Positions 9,608 to 17,138 of a stretch of 64,000 bases of DNA are shown piece after piece. The translations under genes were made by a program, and so were the position numbers. The DNA is taken from the NCBI RefSeq assembly GCF_000763495.1, contig NZ_CP009576.1, forward strand, positions 2,490,001 to 2,554,000, read 5' to 3'. The notes below the pieces were generated by a model, which saw only the letters and a program-made list of their open reading frames with translations, searched no databases and had not been told where the DNA came from. How positions within the stretch are numbered: position 1 is the stretch's first letter; the number at the start of each line of letters is the position of its first letter. Origin of the DNA: Listeria ivanovii subsp. londoniensis. GTDB taxonomy: Bacteria; Bacillota; Bacilli; Lactobacillales; Listeriaceae.

Positions 9608-10660
9608 TCATCCTTTATTTAATAATATTTCGCTTCTCTCATGTATGTAGGTTGTTAATTTTTTCAGCATTTCTGGTGACACCTCAGGAAAAACCCCATG
9701 TCCTAAATTGAAAATATATCCTGGTTTTAAGACACCTTCTTGTAAAATTCGCTCGGTTTCTTCTATACACTTTTCTGGCGCAAGAAGAGTGGACGGATCT
9801 AGATTCCCCTGGATAGCCTTGCTTGGTACTTTTTTTCTAGCATCAGTGAGTGTTTCGCGCCAGTCTACGCCAACCACATCGAGTGGCATATGTTCCCATT
9901 CTGCTAAAAGGTGACTTGCACCAACTGCTTGCATAATAATTGGTGTTGTAGGATGAACAGCTTTAATTTCCACAATTATTTTTTCGATAGTTGGTCGGAT
10001 ATAAGTCGCATAATCTCGACGGCTAAGTGCCCCTGCCCAAGAATCAAACAATTGAACAGCGGATGCGCCTGCTTTAATTTGTGCAATTAAATAATCTGCT
10101 GTCATTCGTCCAAGCTTTTCCATTAACACCTTCCAAACTTCGGGTTCCCGGTACATAAAGCTTTTCGTTTGATGATAGTTTTTCGAAGGACCTCCTTCAA
10201 TCATATAACTTGCTAAAGTGAACGGGGCTCCCGCAAAGCCAATTAAAGGTACTTCTAACATATCATCCGCGAGTAATTTAATTGTATCAAGCACATAAGG
10301 AACTTCTATTTCAGGTTTGAAAATAGTAAGTCGCTCCACATCTTGGTAAGTTTTAATTGGGTTATGTATGACTGGACCAATACCAGATTTAATTTCGACA
10401 TCGACTCCCATCCCTGGAAGTGGTGTCATAATATCTTTATATAAAATTGCTGCATCCACACCATACTGTTCTACTGGTAATTTGGTTACATAAGCACATA
10501 ATTCGGGCTGATGGGTAATTTCAAATAAAGAATATTTCTCTTTTAATTTACGATATTCTGGTTGCGATCTGCCCGCCTGTCTCATATACCAAACCGGAAT
10601 TCGGCCCACACTCTCTTTTCGAGCCGCTTTTAAAAATAAGTCATTTGTTATTTTTGTCAT
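9608..10660 (-). CDS. hemE: Uroporphyrinogen decarboxylase
   Basis: A 350-residue enzyme that removes four carboxyl groups from uroporphyrinogen III to give coproporphyrinogen III. The hallmark [16 protein letters not shown] near residue 20-36 and [17 protein letters not shown] near 140 are intact. The ATG at 10660 is taken instead of the TTG one codon upstream because GAAGGGAAG is at correct distance. First gene of the hemE-hemH operon. The region to 10856 is shared with the divergent heme oxygenase gene; no convincing Fur box was found in it. Confidence 0.96.
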   Translation of the reverse strand: MTKITNDLFLKAARKESVGRIPVWYMRQAGRSQPEYRKLKEKYSLFEITHQPELCAYVTKLPVEQYGVDAAILYKDIMTPLPGMGVDVEIKSGIGPVIHNPIKTYQDVERLTIFKPEIEVPYVLDTIKLLADDMLEVPLIGFAGAPFTLASYMIEGGPSKNYHQTKSFMYREPEVWKVLMEKLGRMTADYLIAQIKAGASAVQLFDSWAGALSRRDYATYIRPTIEKIIVEIKAVHPTTPIIMQAVGASHLLAEWEHMPLDVVGVDWRETLTDARKKVPSKAIQGNLDPSTLLAPEKCIEETERILQEGVLKPGYIFNLGHGVFPEVSPEMLKKLTTYIHERSEILLNKG

Positions 10661-10856
10661 CAAGTCGCTTCCCTTCTTTGTTCATTTACACACAATGGGT
10701 ATCAGAACAAGAAATAACTTCTCCAGATAAAAGAATACTAGAAATCTTGTATAAAACCAAACAAATTGCCTATCTTCTGTTTCAATTATTAAAAACGTGG
10801 AAAAATAAGGTGTAATCATTTATCTTATTCGATTAAAATGGAAAGAAGGACTAACT

Positions 10857-11360
10857 ATGAAAAAAATATTTATTACAACTGGTACCGAGCACTATCTTCG
10901 CCAATTAATGGCTAATTACGCAGGGGGAAATGTAACACTCCTCCAAAATTTCTCTCAATCACTTTTATATCAAGAGTCTTCTGGTGAGAAACTTTTTCAA
11001 GAAGGCGCAGAATACCGGGTACTCCAAAGCAGTGGATCTTTAAAAGGTTTTGGAATCGTTGTTTTTGAATACATCCAACTTCGCGATGAAGAAATCCCTA
11101 TTTTCTTACAAATGTATCAACGCGCGAGTCTCCATTTTGCAGAAACTCTTGGGCTACAAAGTATGAAGCTTACAAAATCTATTAGTGCGAATAAATTTTT
11201 AATAATCTCTTTTTGGGATTCAGAAGTTTTCTTTCATGATTGGAAGAAAACATCGTTACACAAAGAAATTATGAATATCATGAAGAAAAACAATACCCAA
11301 GTTGGCTTTTCGCACGAAGATATTTATCATTATCCCGAATTTTCCCATGATGCAAAATAA
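10857..11360 (+). CDS. Isd-type heme-degrading monooxygenase (Isd-LmHde)
   Basis: A 167-residue cytosolic protein with a C-terminal ABM/IsdG-like ferredoxin fold (about 60-140) and an extra N-terminal domain, as in B. subtilis HmoB. It opens heme to biliverdin and frees iron. The IsdG catalytic Asn and His are not conserved: the equivalent positions appear as Glu71 and about Met139, while Trp129 is kept. Published work on Lmo2213 (Isd-LmHde), recalled from memory, assigned roles to Glu71, Tyr87 and Trp129, and all three fall at these positions here. Start follows GGAAAGAAGGA. Divergent from hemEH, the same arrangement as hmoB beside hemE in Bacillus. Confidence 0.9.
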   Translation: MKKIFITTGTEHYLRQLMANYAGGNVTLLQNFSQSLLYQESSGEKLFQEGAEYRVLQSSGSLKGFGIVVFEYIQLRDEEIPIFLQMYQRASLHFAETLGLQSMKLTKSISANKFLIISFWDSEVFFHDWKKTSLHKEIMNIMKKNNTQVGFSHEDIYHYPEFSHDAK

Positions 11361-11361
11361 G

Positions 11362-11457
11362 AAAAAGCGATTTGGACTTGAAGCGACCCCCAAAAGTTAG
11401 ATTTTTGATCTAACTTTTGGGGGTCGCTTCAATTTTCTCATCTAAATCGCTTTTTTT
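11362..11457. terminator. Bidirectional terminator split by an inserted palindrome
   Basis: The outer stem AAAAAGCGATTT (11362-11373) pairs perfectly with AAATCGCTTTTT (11444-11455), giving a bidirectional terminator between the heme oxygenase gene and ecsB. Its loop is occupied by a separate 55-base palindrome (11378-11432), described on its own. Confidence 0.8.
11378..11432. repeat. Perfect 25-bp inverted repeat resembling paired IS3-family ends
   Basis: Two perfect 25-base arms, TTGAAGCGACCCCCAAAAGT plus TAGAT (11378-11402) and the exact reverse complement (11408-11432), flank a five-base loop TTTTG. The core GACCCCCAAAAGTTAGA resembles the terminal inverted repeats of IS3-family (IS150-group) elements; this is recalled, not searched. 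No transposase lies nearby. The sequence is GC-richer than its surroundings and lies in the loop of a normal terminator. Confidence 0.75.
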
Positions 11458-12679
11458 ATTCGTACATTTTTCGCATTCGAACTGGTGCGTAAATAAAGGT
11501 AAAGATAACCACAAATGCTAAATTTATGCCTAAAATAATCATCCCGTTAATCGTTCCATTTTGCGCAATACCAATAATACTAAACAATAATGCCTGAGCA
11601 AGCAGTAAAATTCGTAAAAAGTGAATAAAACTACGGTGACGATACCAGTCATCAATCGGGTAAAGCCGAAGCATCATTTGCGAATCATAATGTTTTAGCA
11701 TTGGGATAAATTGGAAACCAGTCAAATAGAGAAATAGTAATGAAAAAACAATATTTAAATAAAAGCCTTGCACAAATACAAGTAGAATTACTGCAATAAC
11801 GGTTAGTCTAACATATAAACCACTATACTCGTTTGTCCTTACAAAAGTCCGACTAAATAAATATGCAAATGTTTTTCTTTTTGCATAAGGAATTGGTTGG
11901 TAAAGAAAATCTAAGTAACTACGTCTGCGTACAGTCCCCCGCAAATGGGGAACATCGGTAAAAAGATTCACTAAACGGTAAAAGCGATTCATCCTAGCTT
12001 CTTCTTTATCTACTAAGTATTCCCATCTAAGCGTAACTTTTGCCACTTTCTTCGTCATCCAATAATAACTAGCAAGTAGCACAATAATAGTTACTGGAAT
12101 AGAAATGTATGGTGCAGCAATCAAAGAAATATAAATTAAAATAGCATTTAATATAACTCGAACGAACATCCAAGTCGTATCAGCATCTTCGAGTTTCATA
12201 CTTTCCCACCCAAAGTAAATGTTCCAAGCTTTTAGTAAAGCAAGTACAACAAACAAAGTAAAAAAGCGGCTATAAGGCATGCCGGTTACTTCAACATACA
12301 TCGGCATACAAACTCCTAGAACAATCACAAAAACATAAAGTTGCATAAAGAAACTGGCTATTTTCGCTTGAGAGAAATAGCTATCCATCGCTTTTTCTTG
12401 CACGATTAAGTAAACAATATCTGGCTTTTGAAGAAGCGTGGCAACTGGGCTTACCGCAATCGAAGCTGTAAGCAAGATAACCATTAGTGGAATAACTGGA
12501 AATGTCGGTTCTATCGTTTTTACCCAACCAGCATAATAGAAAATACCAGCTCCAAGCCCAATCACTAGTACGAACAGTAAATGATCGTTAAACATATAAC
12601 GAAGATAGCGCATTACTTCCGTTGTGTAAGCACTAAATCGTTCCTTCCAAAGCACTTTGCTGTCAAATATCATCTTCAT
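11456..12679 (-). CDS. ecsB: ABC transporter permease EcsB
   Basis: A 407-residue membrane protein with about eight to ten hydrophobic segments, starting MKMIFDSKVLWKERFSAYTT. It pairs with EcsA; the two genes overlap by 17 bases (12663-12679), a sign of coupled translation. Ecs in B. subtilis is needed for protein secretion, competence and for intramembrane protease RasP activity; the transported substrate is not agreed. GAGGAAG precedes the first ATG at six bases. The context ecsB-ecsA divergent from hit is the conserved Bacillus order. Confidence 0.9.
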   Translation of the reverse strand: MKMIFDSKVLWKERFSAYTTEVMRYLRYMFNDHLLFVLVIGLGAGIFYYAGWVKTIEPTFPVIPLMVILLTASIAVSPVATLLQKPDIVYLIVQEKAMDSYFSQAKIASFFMQLYVFVIVLGVCMPMYVEVTGMPYSRFFTLFVVLALLKAWNIYFGWESMKLEDADTTWMFVRVILNAILIYISLIAAPYISIPVTIIVLLASYYWMTKKVAKVTLRWEYLVDKEEARMNRFYRLVNLFTDVPHLRGTVRRRSYLDFLYQPIPYAKRKTFAYLFSRTFVRTNEYSGLYVRLTVIAVILLVFVQGFYLNIVFSLLFLYLTGFQFIPMLKHYDSQMMLRLYPIDDWYRHRSFIHFLRILLLAQALLFSIIGIAQNGTINGMIILGINLAFVVIFTFIYAPVRMRKMYE

Positions 12680-13415
12680 CAGCTTCCTCTTCCTTTGTCA
12701 ACTGAATGTAAATTTCGTCAAGTGAAGCTCCAGGCATTTGGAAATTAATCTGCAGATCTTTCAGTGTTCCTTCCGCGCGAATTTCACCTTGATGAATAAT
12801 AATGAATGTATCACAATATTTCTCAGCAGTAGCTAGAATATGCGTCGACATTAAAATACTCGCACCTTCTGCACGCATTTCATCCATCCAATTTAGTAAT
12901 GACTGGATTCCAAGTGGATCAAGACCAACAAAAGGTTCATCAATAATATATAGTTTAGGTTCAATTAAAAAAGCAGACATAATCATGACTTTTTGCTTCA
13001 TACCTTTAGAAAAATGCGCTGGAAACCAGTTTAGTTTTTTTTCTAGCCGAAATTCTTTTAAAAGTGGTGTCATTCTTTCATGCATTTCTTCTTCTGATAA
13101 ACCGTATGCCATACCTGTTAATTCTAGATGTTCTTTCAATGTTAATTCTTCATACAATACAGGCGTTTCTGGAATATATGAAAATTGTTTTCGATATGTT
13201 TCTGTATCTTCCACTAGCTGGTGACCATTGATTTTAATCGTTCCTTTTTTAGGGTGCATTAAACCGGTTATATGTTTAATCGTTGTGCTTTTACCTGCCC
13301 CGTTTAAACCTATTAATCCAACAATTTGTTTTTCTTCAATAGCAAATGAAATATCTTTTAAAACTGGGCGCTTTGTATATCCGCCTGTTAAGTTTTTTAC
13401 TTCTAATAAAGCCAT
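12663..13415 (-). CDS. ecsA: ABC transporter ATPase EcsA
   Basis: A 250-residue cytosolic ATPase. Walker A is GLNGAGKST near residue 37-45, the signature is the variant FSKGMKQKV, and Walker B is LYIIDEPFVGLD; the switch His is in MSTHIL. AAGGAGG lies upstream of the ATG. Drives EcsB. In B. subtilis, loss of this protein lowers secretion of exoenzymes and processing of anti-sigma factors. The divergent hit gene begins 164 bases away. Confidence 0.93.
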   Translation of the reverse strand: MALLEVKNLTGGYTKRPVLKDISFAIEEKQIVGLIGLNGAGKSTTIKHITGLMHPKKGTIKINGHQLVEDTETYRKQFSYIPETPVLYEELTLKEHLELTGMAYGLSEEEMHERMTPLLKEFRLEKKLNWFPAHFSKGMKQKVMIMSAFLIEPKLYIIDEPFVGLDPLGIQSLLNWMDEMRAEGASILMSTHILATAEKYCDTFIIIHQGEIRAEGTLKDLQINFQMPGASLDEIYIQLTKEEEADEDDI

Positions 13416-13510
13416 TAAACATGCCTCCTTACGTACTGTTTAGTTAATAATAGCATATTCATCCCTCTACCTGTCAAAATAATCCATTATTCACTATCTC
13501 ACGCATGCTT

Positions 13511-13539
13511 TTAACTCCCTTTTATGTTAAATTTATAAT
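13511..13539 (+). promoter_or_regulatory. Candidate hit promoter
   Basis: TATAAT at 13534-13539 with a weak -35 TTAACT at 13511-13516 (17-base spacer) lies about 40 bases upstream of the hit start. Confidence 0.5.
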
Positions 13540-13578
13540 AGTACATATTTTATAAATCGTGAAAGGTGGTCACATTTA

Positions 13579-14001
13579 ATGGACGATTGCATTTTTTGTA
13601 AGATAATCAGCGGAGAAATCCCTTCTGCCAAAGTGTATGAAGATGATGAAGTATATGCTTTCCTCGATTTAGGACAAGTCACAGAGGGTCATACACTGGT
13701 AATCCCTAAAAAGCATGCTAGAAACACATTCGATTTACCTGATGATACGGCCGCTGAATTATTTCGTCGGGTTCCCAAAATCACTCGAGCATTAAAAGAA
13801 GCTTTACCTATACAAGGATTAAATATTTTAAACAATAATGAAGAAGTAGCTTCTCAATCTGTTTTCCATTGCCATATCCATTTAATTCCAAGGTATAGCA
13901 AATCTGATGACTTTGGGTTAAAATGGAAGGATAATGCAGAATGGTATACAAAAGATCGTTATCAAGAAATCGCTGAACTGATTGCAGCAAAAGTAAACTA
14001 A
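13579..14001 (+). CDS. hit: HIT family nucleotide-binding protein
   Basis: A 140-residue histidine-triad protein. The zinc-type N-terminus MDDCIFCKIISGEIPSAK and the triad HCHIHLIPR (His97, His99, His101) define the HIT/HINT branch, which hydrolyses AMP-linked substrates such as adenosine phosphoramidates. GTGAAAGGTGG gives the ribosome site. It is the first of two closely spaced genes: the YtxH-like gene starts 29 bases after its stop. Confidence 0.93.
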   Translation: MDDCIFCKIISGEIPSAKVYEDDEVYAFLDLGQVTEGHTLVIPKKHARNTFDLPDDTAAELFRRVPKITRALKEALPIQGLNILNNNEEVASQSVFHCHIHLIPRYSKSDDFGLKWKDNAEWYTKDRYQEIAELIAAKVN

Positions 14002-14030
14002 AATGACTTTATGGATGGAGTGGAGTATAA

Positions 14031-14393
14031 ATGAATAAAAAATCACTTATTTTTGGTATTCTAGCTGGTGGGGCAATTGGAGCCGCAGCCTCGGTATTAT
14101 TTGCTCCAAAATCCGGTAATGAACTTAGAAAAGATATTGTAGCTAAGTCTGGTGAAGCAAGTGTCATTTTAAAAGAATTGGCATATAATGCAAATGAATT
14201 AATCCAATCTGTTCAAGTACTTGGCACGGAAGGTTCTACTTTACTAAAAGATGTATCTTCTGACATTATGGAATCTGTTTCTAAATGGAATGAAGAAATG
14301 GAACCTGAGAAAAAACGCTTAAAAGATGAAATTAAAGATATGCAAAAAACCATTTCCGACTTAGAAAAAACATTAAAAAAAGACAATAAATAA
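14031..14393 (+). CDS. YtxH-domain membrane protein (YhaH-like)
   Basis: A 120-residue protein with one N-terminal membrane segment, LIFGILAGGAIGAAASVLFA, directly followed by the PKSGNELRKDI motif typical of YtxH proteins, then a helical, likely coiled-coil C-terminus (EEMEPEKKRLKDEIKDMQKT). Function unknown; relatives are general-stress proteins in Bacillus. Cotranscribed with hit and ended by a terminator at 14399-14427. Confidence 0.82.
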   Translation: MNKKSLIFGILAGGAIGAAASVLFAPKSGNELRKDIVAKSGEASVILKELAYNANELIQSVQVLGTEGSTLLKDVSSDIMESVSKWNEEMEPEKKRLKDEIKDMQKTISDLEKTLKKDNK

Positions 14394-14398
14394 TCAAA

Positions 14399-14427
14399 AA
14401 AACTGGGCTGTTGCTCGGTTTTTTTCT
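14399..14427 (+). terminator. Terminator of the hit-ytxH unit
   Basis: AAACTGGGC and GCTCGGTTT pair with two G-U wobbles around a TGTT loop, followed by seven Ts. Confidence 0.8.
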
Positions 14428-14476
14428 TTGATTAAAAAAGACATTTCTAATACAGCAAAAAATACTTAAAAAAGGG

Positions 14477-14505
14477 TTGAATTTTAGCGTATTAGAGCAT
14501 ACAAT
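14477..14505 (+). promoter_or_regulatory. Promoter of the DUF3267 gene
   Basis: TTGAAT (14477-14482), 17-base spacer, TACAAT (14500-14505). It lies inside the upstream extension of the following reading frame, which supports the internal start at 14564. Confidence 0.65.
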
Positions 14506-14563
14506 ACTATGGTGCCTTATGACAAAAGACACTATTTTGGTTATTACTGGAGGTAAGCTTTCA

Positions 14564-15103
14564 ATGCGCTGCTTAAAATCAATCAACACAGAGCGACGAG
14601 ATGAATTTAATCGACTTTTTTTAAAAGGAATTCTTGTCTGGTTGGCTGCCGTATGTATATGTTTTTTGACACAACATTTAATCTATCCAGGGCAACTTAC
14701 AAACGATTATCAACTGATTAGTTTAGTTGGTATAATTTTAATTTACCCTATTCATAAATTGTTTCATGTTATCGGCTGCTTTAAATATCGTGAAGGCACA
14801 GTTATTCAGTGGCGAATTCACTTCTTTTTCCTTCCGTGCATGAAACTTAAAATTAAACGAATCATTCCCAAATGGAATTACATCTTTTCTCTTATACTTC
14901 CATTTGTAATAATCACGACCATATTAATAACTTTAATGTTTCTGACACCCATTGGACACTCGGGTATGTTCTTAATTCTTTTATCCGTCCACTTTGGAAT
15001 GAGTTTTTCTGACTTTGCTCATATTAGAAAACTGTGGAAAATGCCCAAAAATTGTTTTGTAGAAAGTGCTGAGCGAGGTTTTTCTATTTTAATTTCTGAC
15101 TAA
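14564..15103 (+). CDS. DUF3267 membrane protein, putative metalloprotease-like
   Basis: A 179-residue membrane protein with about four hydrophobic segments. HKLFHVIGCFKYRE near residues 65-80 contains a His-x3-His pattern like the HExxH-derived motif of DUF3267 proteins, though the Glu is missing, so protease activity is doubtful. The start at 14564 (MRCLKSINTERRDEF) has GGAGG ten bases upstream and follows the promoter at 14477-14505; longer versions of the frame would start before transcription. In Bacillus a similar gene sits between hit/yhaH and prsA. Function unknown. Confidence 0.65.
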   Translation: MRCLKSINTERRDEFNRLFLKGILVWLAAVCICFLTQHLIYPGQLTNDYQLISLVGIILIYPIHKLFHVIGCFKYREGTVIQWRIHFFFLPCMKLKIKRIIPKWNYIFSLILPFVIITTILITLMFLTPIGHSGMFLILLSVHFGMSFSDFAHIRKLWKMPKNCFVESAERGFSILISD

Positions 15104-15156
15104 AGCATAAGAATATCATTAAATTTCTTTCATCTTTTCATTTTAGCTTTAATTTA

Positions 15157-15165
15157 TGGTATGAT
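15157..15165 (+). promoter_or_regulatory. Extended -10 promoter of prsA2
   Basis: TGGTATGAT is an extended -10 element about 55 bases upstream of the start codon. No good -35 was found, so activation by a regulator is possible. A full PrfA box was looked for and not found; only a TGTTAA half-site occurs just downstream. Confidence 0.5.
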
Positions 15166-15219
15166 AGTTATTGTGTTAAGCGGGAATTATTCCAACAACT
15201 AAGGAGTGTGTTTTATTTA

Positions 15220-16107
15220 ATGAAGAAGAAAATGATACTTGGACTTGTTATGTTAATGGCAATGTTCAGTCTAGCAGCATGTGGTGGCGGTAGCGATGTC
15301 GTTAAGACAGATGCTGGCGATGTAACGCAAGATGAGCTTTATGAGGCTATGAAAGACAAATATGGCAATGAGTTCGTACAACAACTTACTTTCGAAAAAA
15401 TCCTTGGCGACAAATACAAGGTTACAGATGAACAAGTAAATTCTGAATTTAAAAAGTACAAATCCCAATACGGCGATCAATTTGATGCTGTTTTAGCTCA
15501 AAGTGGCTTAACTGAAGAAACATTCAAAAGCCAACTTAAGTACAACTTATTAGTTCAAAAAGCAACTGAAGCAAATACAGATACTAGCGACAAAGCACTT
15601 AAAGAGTATTACAAAACTTGGCAACCAGATATTACAGTTAGCCATATCCTTGTAGCTGATGAAGCAAAAGCTAAAGAAGTTGAACAAAAACTGAAAGACG
15701 GCGCAAAATTTGCTGACTTAGCAAAAGAATACTCTACAGATACCGCTACTAAAGATAACGGTGGCGAGTTAGCTCCATTCGGTCCAGGTAAAATGGATCC
15801 AGCATTTGAAAAAGCTGCTTATGCCCTTAAAAATAAGGGTGATATCAGCGCACCAGTTAAAACGCAATACGGATACCACATTATCCAAATGGACAAACCT
15901 GCAACAAAAACAACTTATGACAAAGATAAAAAAGCTGTCAAAGAATCTTATCTACAATCTCAACTAACTACTGAAAACATGCAAAAAACACTGAAAAAAG
16001 AATACAAAGATGCCAATGTAAAAGTAGAAGATAAAGACTTGAAAGATGCTTTCAAAGATTATGATGGTTCAGCTAAGAAAGAAGAGTCCACTGATTCAAG
16101 TAAATAA
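15220..16107 (+). CDS. prsA2: PrsA2 foldase lipoprotein (parvulin peptidyl-prolyl isomerase)
   Basis: A 295-residue lipoprotein at the membrane-wall interface that helps secreted proteins fold. The signal peptide ends in lipobox LAAC with Cys21. A parvulin domain spans about 135-225 (VSHILVADEAKAKEVEQKL, GGELAPFGPGKM, YGYHIIQM), between helical N- and C-terminal segments. In L. monocytogenes PrsA2 is needed for LLO and phospholipase activity and virulence; a second paralogue lies elsewhere. ATG 15220 is chosen since AAGGAG is 13 bases upstream and the signal peptide starts MKKKM. Monocistronic, terminator at 16114-16149. The neighbours hit and yhaM match Bacillus prsA synteny. Confidence 0.92.
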   Translation: MKKKMILGLVMLMAMFSLAACGGGSDVVKTDAGDVTQDELYEAMKDKYGNEFVQQLTFEKILGDKYKVTDEQVNSEFKKYKSQYGDQFDAVLAQSGLTEETFKSQLKYNLLVQKATEANTDTSDKALKEYYKTWQPDITVSHILVADEAKAKEVEQKLKDGAKFADLAKEYSTDTATKDNGGELAPFGPGKMDPAFEKAAYALKNKGDISAPVKTQYGYHIIQMDKPATKTTYDKDKKAVKESYLQSQLTTENMQKTLKKEYKDANVKVEDKDLKDAFKDYDGSAKKEESTDSSK

Positions 16108-16113
16108 TTAATC

Positions 16114-16149
16114 AAAAACACGTTTGGGAATTTTCCCAAACGTGTTTTT
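16114..16149. terminator. Bidirectional terminator between prsA2 and yhaM
   Basis: AAAAACACGTTTGGGAA (16114-16130) pairs with TTCCCAAACGTGTTTTT (16133-16149), with T/A runs on both sides. Confidence 0.93.
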
Positions 16150-16152
16150 TTG

Positions 16153-17094
16153 TTATTCAAAAGTAGGATTGTAAAACGAACGATTATCTAAGCCAAATAC
16201 TCGTTCACTAAATTCCCCTGGTTTTGTATGTTTTAATACTTTATCCATCATATTAAGAGAAGCATCCATTAAATCAATTTGATGTAATATTTCTGCTTCA
16301 CGAACTAGTGGCGGCTTTGGACTTCCCCACTCACCTTTTCCGTGATGCGAAAGTAATACATGTTTTAAAACAACAACTTCTTCACCGTCAATCGAAAGTT
16401 CCTCAGCAATCTTACTTACTTCCTCCACGACAATTGAAATATGCCCTATCAAATTCCCTTCAAGTGTATAGGTTGTTGAAACTGGTCCTGAAAGCTCAAT
16501 CACTTTACCTAAATCATGTAAAATAACTCCTGCATAAAGTAAATCTCTATTAACTGATGGGTACAAATCAGCCACGGATTTTGCTAATCGCAACATCGAA
16601 ACTACATGGAAACTAAGACCAGAAACAAACTCATGATGATGACGCATCGCAGCAGGATAGTCATAAAAGTCATCCTGATATTTCTTAAGAAGCGCTCTTG
16701 TAATTCTTTGTAAATTGGCATTCTTCATTTCAAAAATATATTGCGTAATTTCGTCCGCTATATCTTCTTTATTTATTGGGGCAGTTTCCATAAACTCGCT
16801 TGCATTGACACCGTCTAAAGCAGTAGCTTGTCTTATTTGACGGATTTTCAGTTGTTTTCTACCTCGATAATTTTGAATATCACCTGTAAGCTGAACGATT
16901 TGTTGTACCCCGTAACTGGCTTCATCGCTCTCTTTGACATCCCATAATTTCGCCTCTAACTCACCTGATTTATCTTGTAAAACGAGGCTCAAAAATGGCT
17001 TCCCATTACTTGCTGTTCCTTTGACACTTGATTTTATTAACAAAAATAAATCAACTGTTTCTCCAACTTCATAGTCTAATAATCTTTTTTCCAT
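16153..17094 (-). CDS. yhaM: 3'-5' exoribonuclease YhaM
   Basis: A 313-residue cytosolic nuclease. The N-terminal OB-fold (about 10-90) is followed by an HD phosphohydrolase domain with the motif HDLGK at 193-197 and flanking His residues ([22 protein letters not shown]). YhaM trims RNA 3' ends and single-stranded DNA in Firmicutes. It follows yhaN by 44 bases and likely belongs to the yhaO-yhaN-yhaM operon. Confidence 0.92.
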   Translation of the reverse strand: MEKRLLDYEVGETVDLFLLIKSSVKGTASNGKPFLSLVLQDKSGELEAKLWDVKESDEASYGVQQIVQLTGDIQNYRGRKQLKIRQIRQATALDGVNASEFMETAPINKEDIADEITQYIFEMKNANLQRITRALLKKYQDDFYDYPAAMRHHHEFVSGLSFHVVSMLRLAKSVADLYPSVNRDLLYAGVILHDLGKVIELSGPVSTTYTLEGNLIGHISIVVEEVSKIAEELSIDGEEVVVLKHVLLSHHGKGEWGSPKPPLVREAEILHQIDLMDASLNMMDKVLKHTKPGEFSERVFGLDNRSFYNPTFE

Positions 17095-17138
17095 GATATC
17101 GCCTTCTTTCTTTCTGTAGTAAGAAGTTTCTCACCCCA

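Noticed and set aside
10661-10856. Fur box between hemE and the heme oxygenase gene
   Set aside because: AT-rich stretches such as TAATCATTTATCTTATT have too many mismatches to the 7-1-7 pattern.
11378-11432. CRISPR-like or phage attachment site
   Set aside because: It is a single palindrome with no repeat array, no integrase and no tRNA nearby.
14477-14563. N-terminal extension of the DUF3267 protein
   Set aside because: The extension covers a good promoter and lacks a ribosome site; the start at 14564 has GGAGG.
15120-15219. PrfA box upstream of prsA2
   Set aside because: Only a TGTTAA half-site was found near 15173; the other half does not fit TTAACANNTGTTAA, so no box is called.
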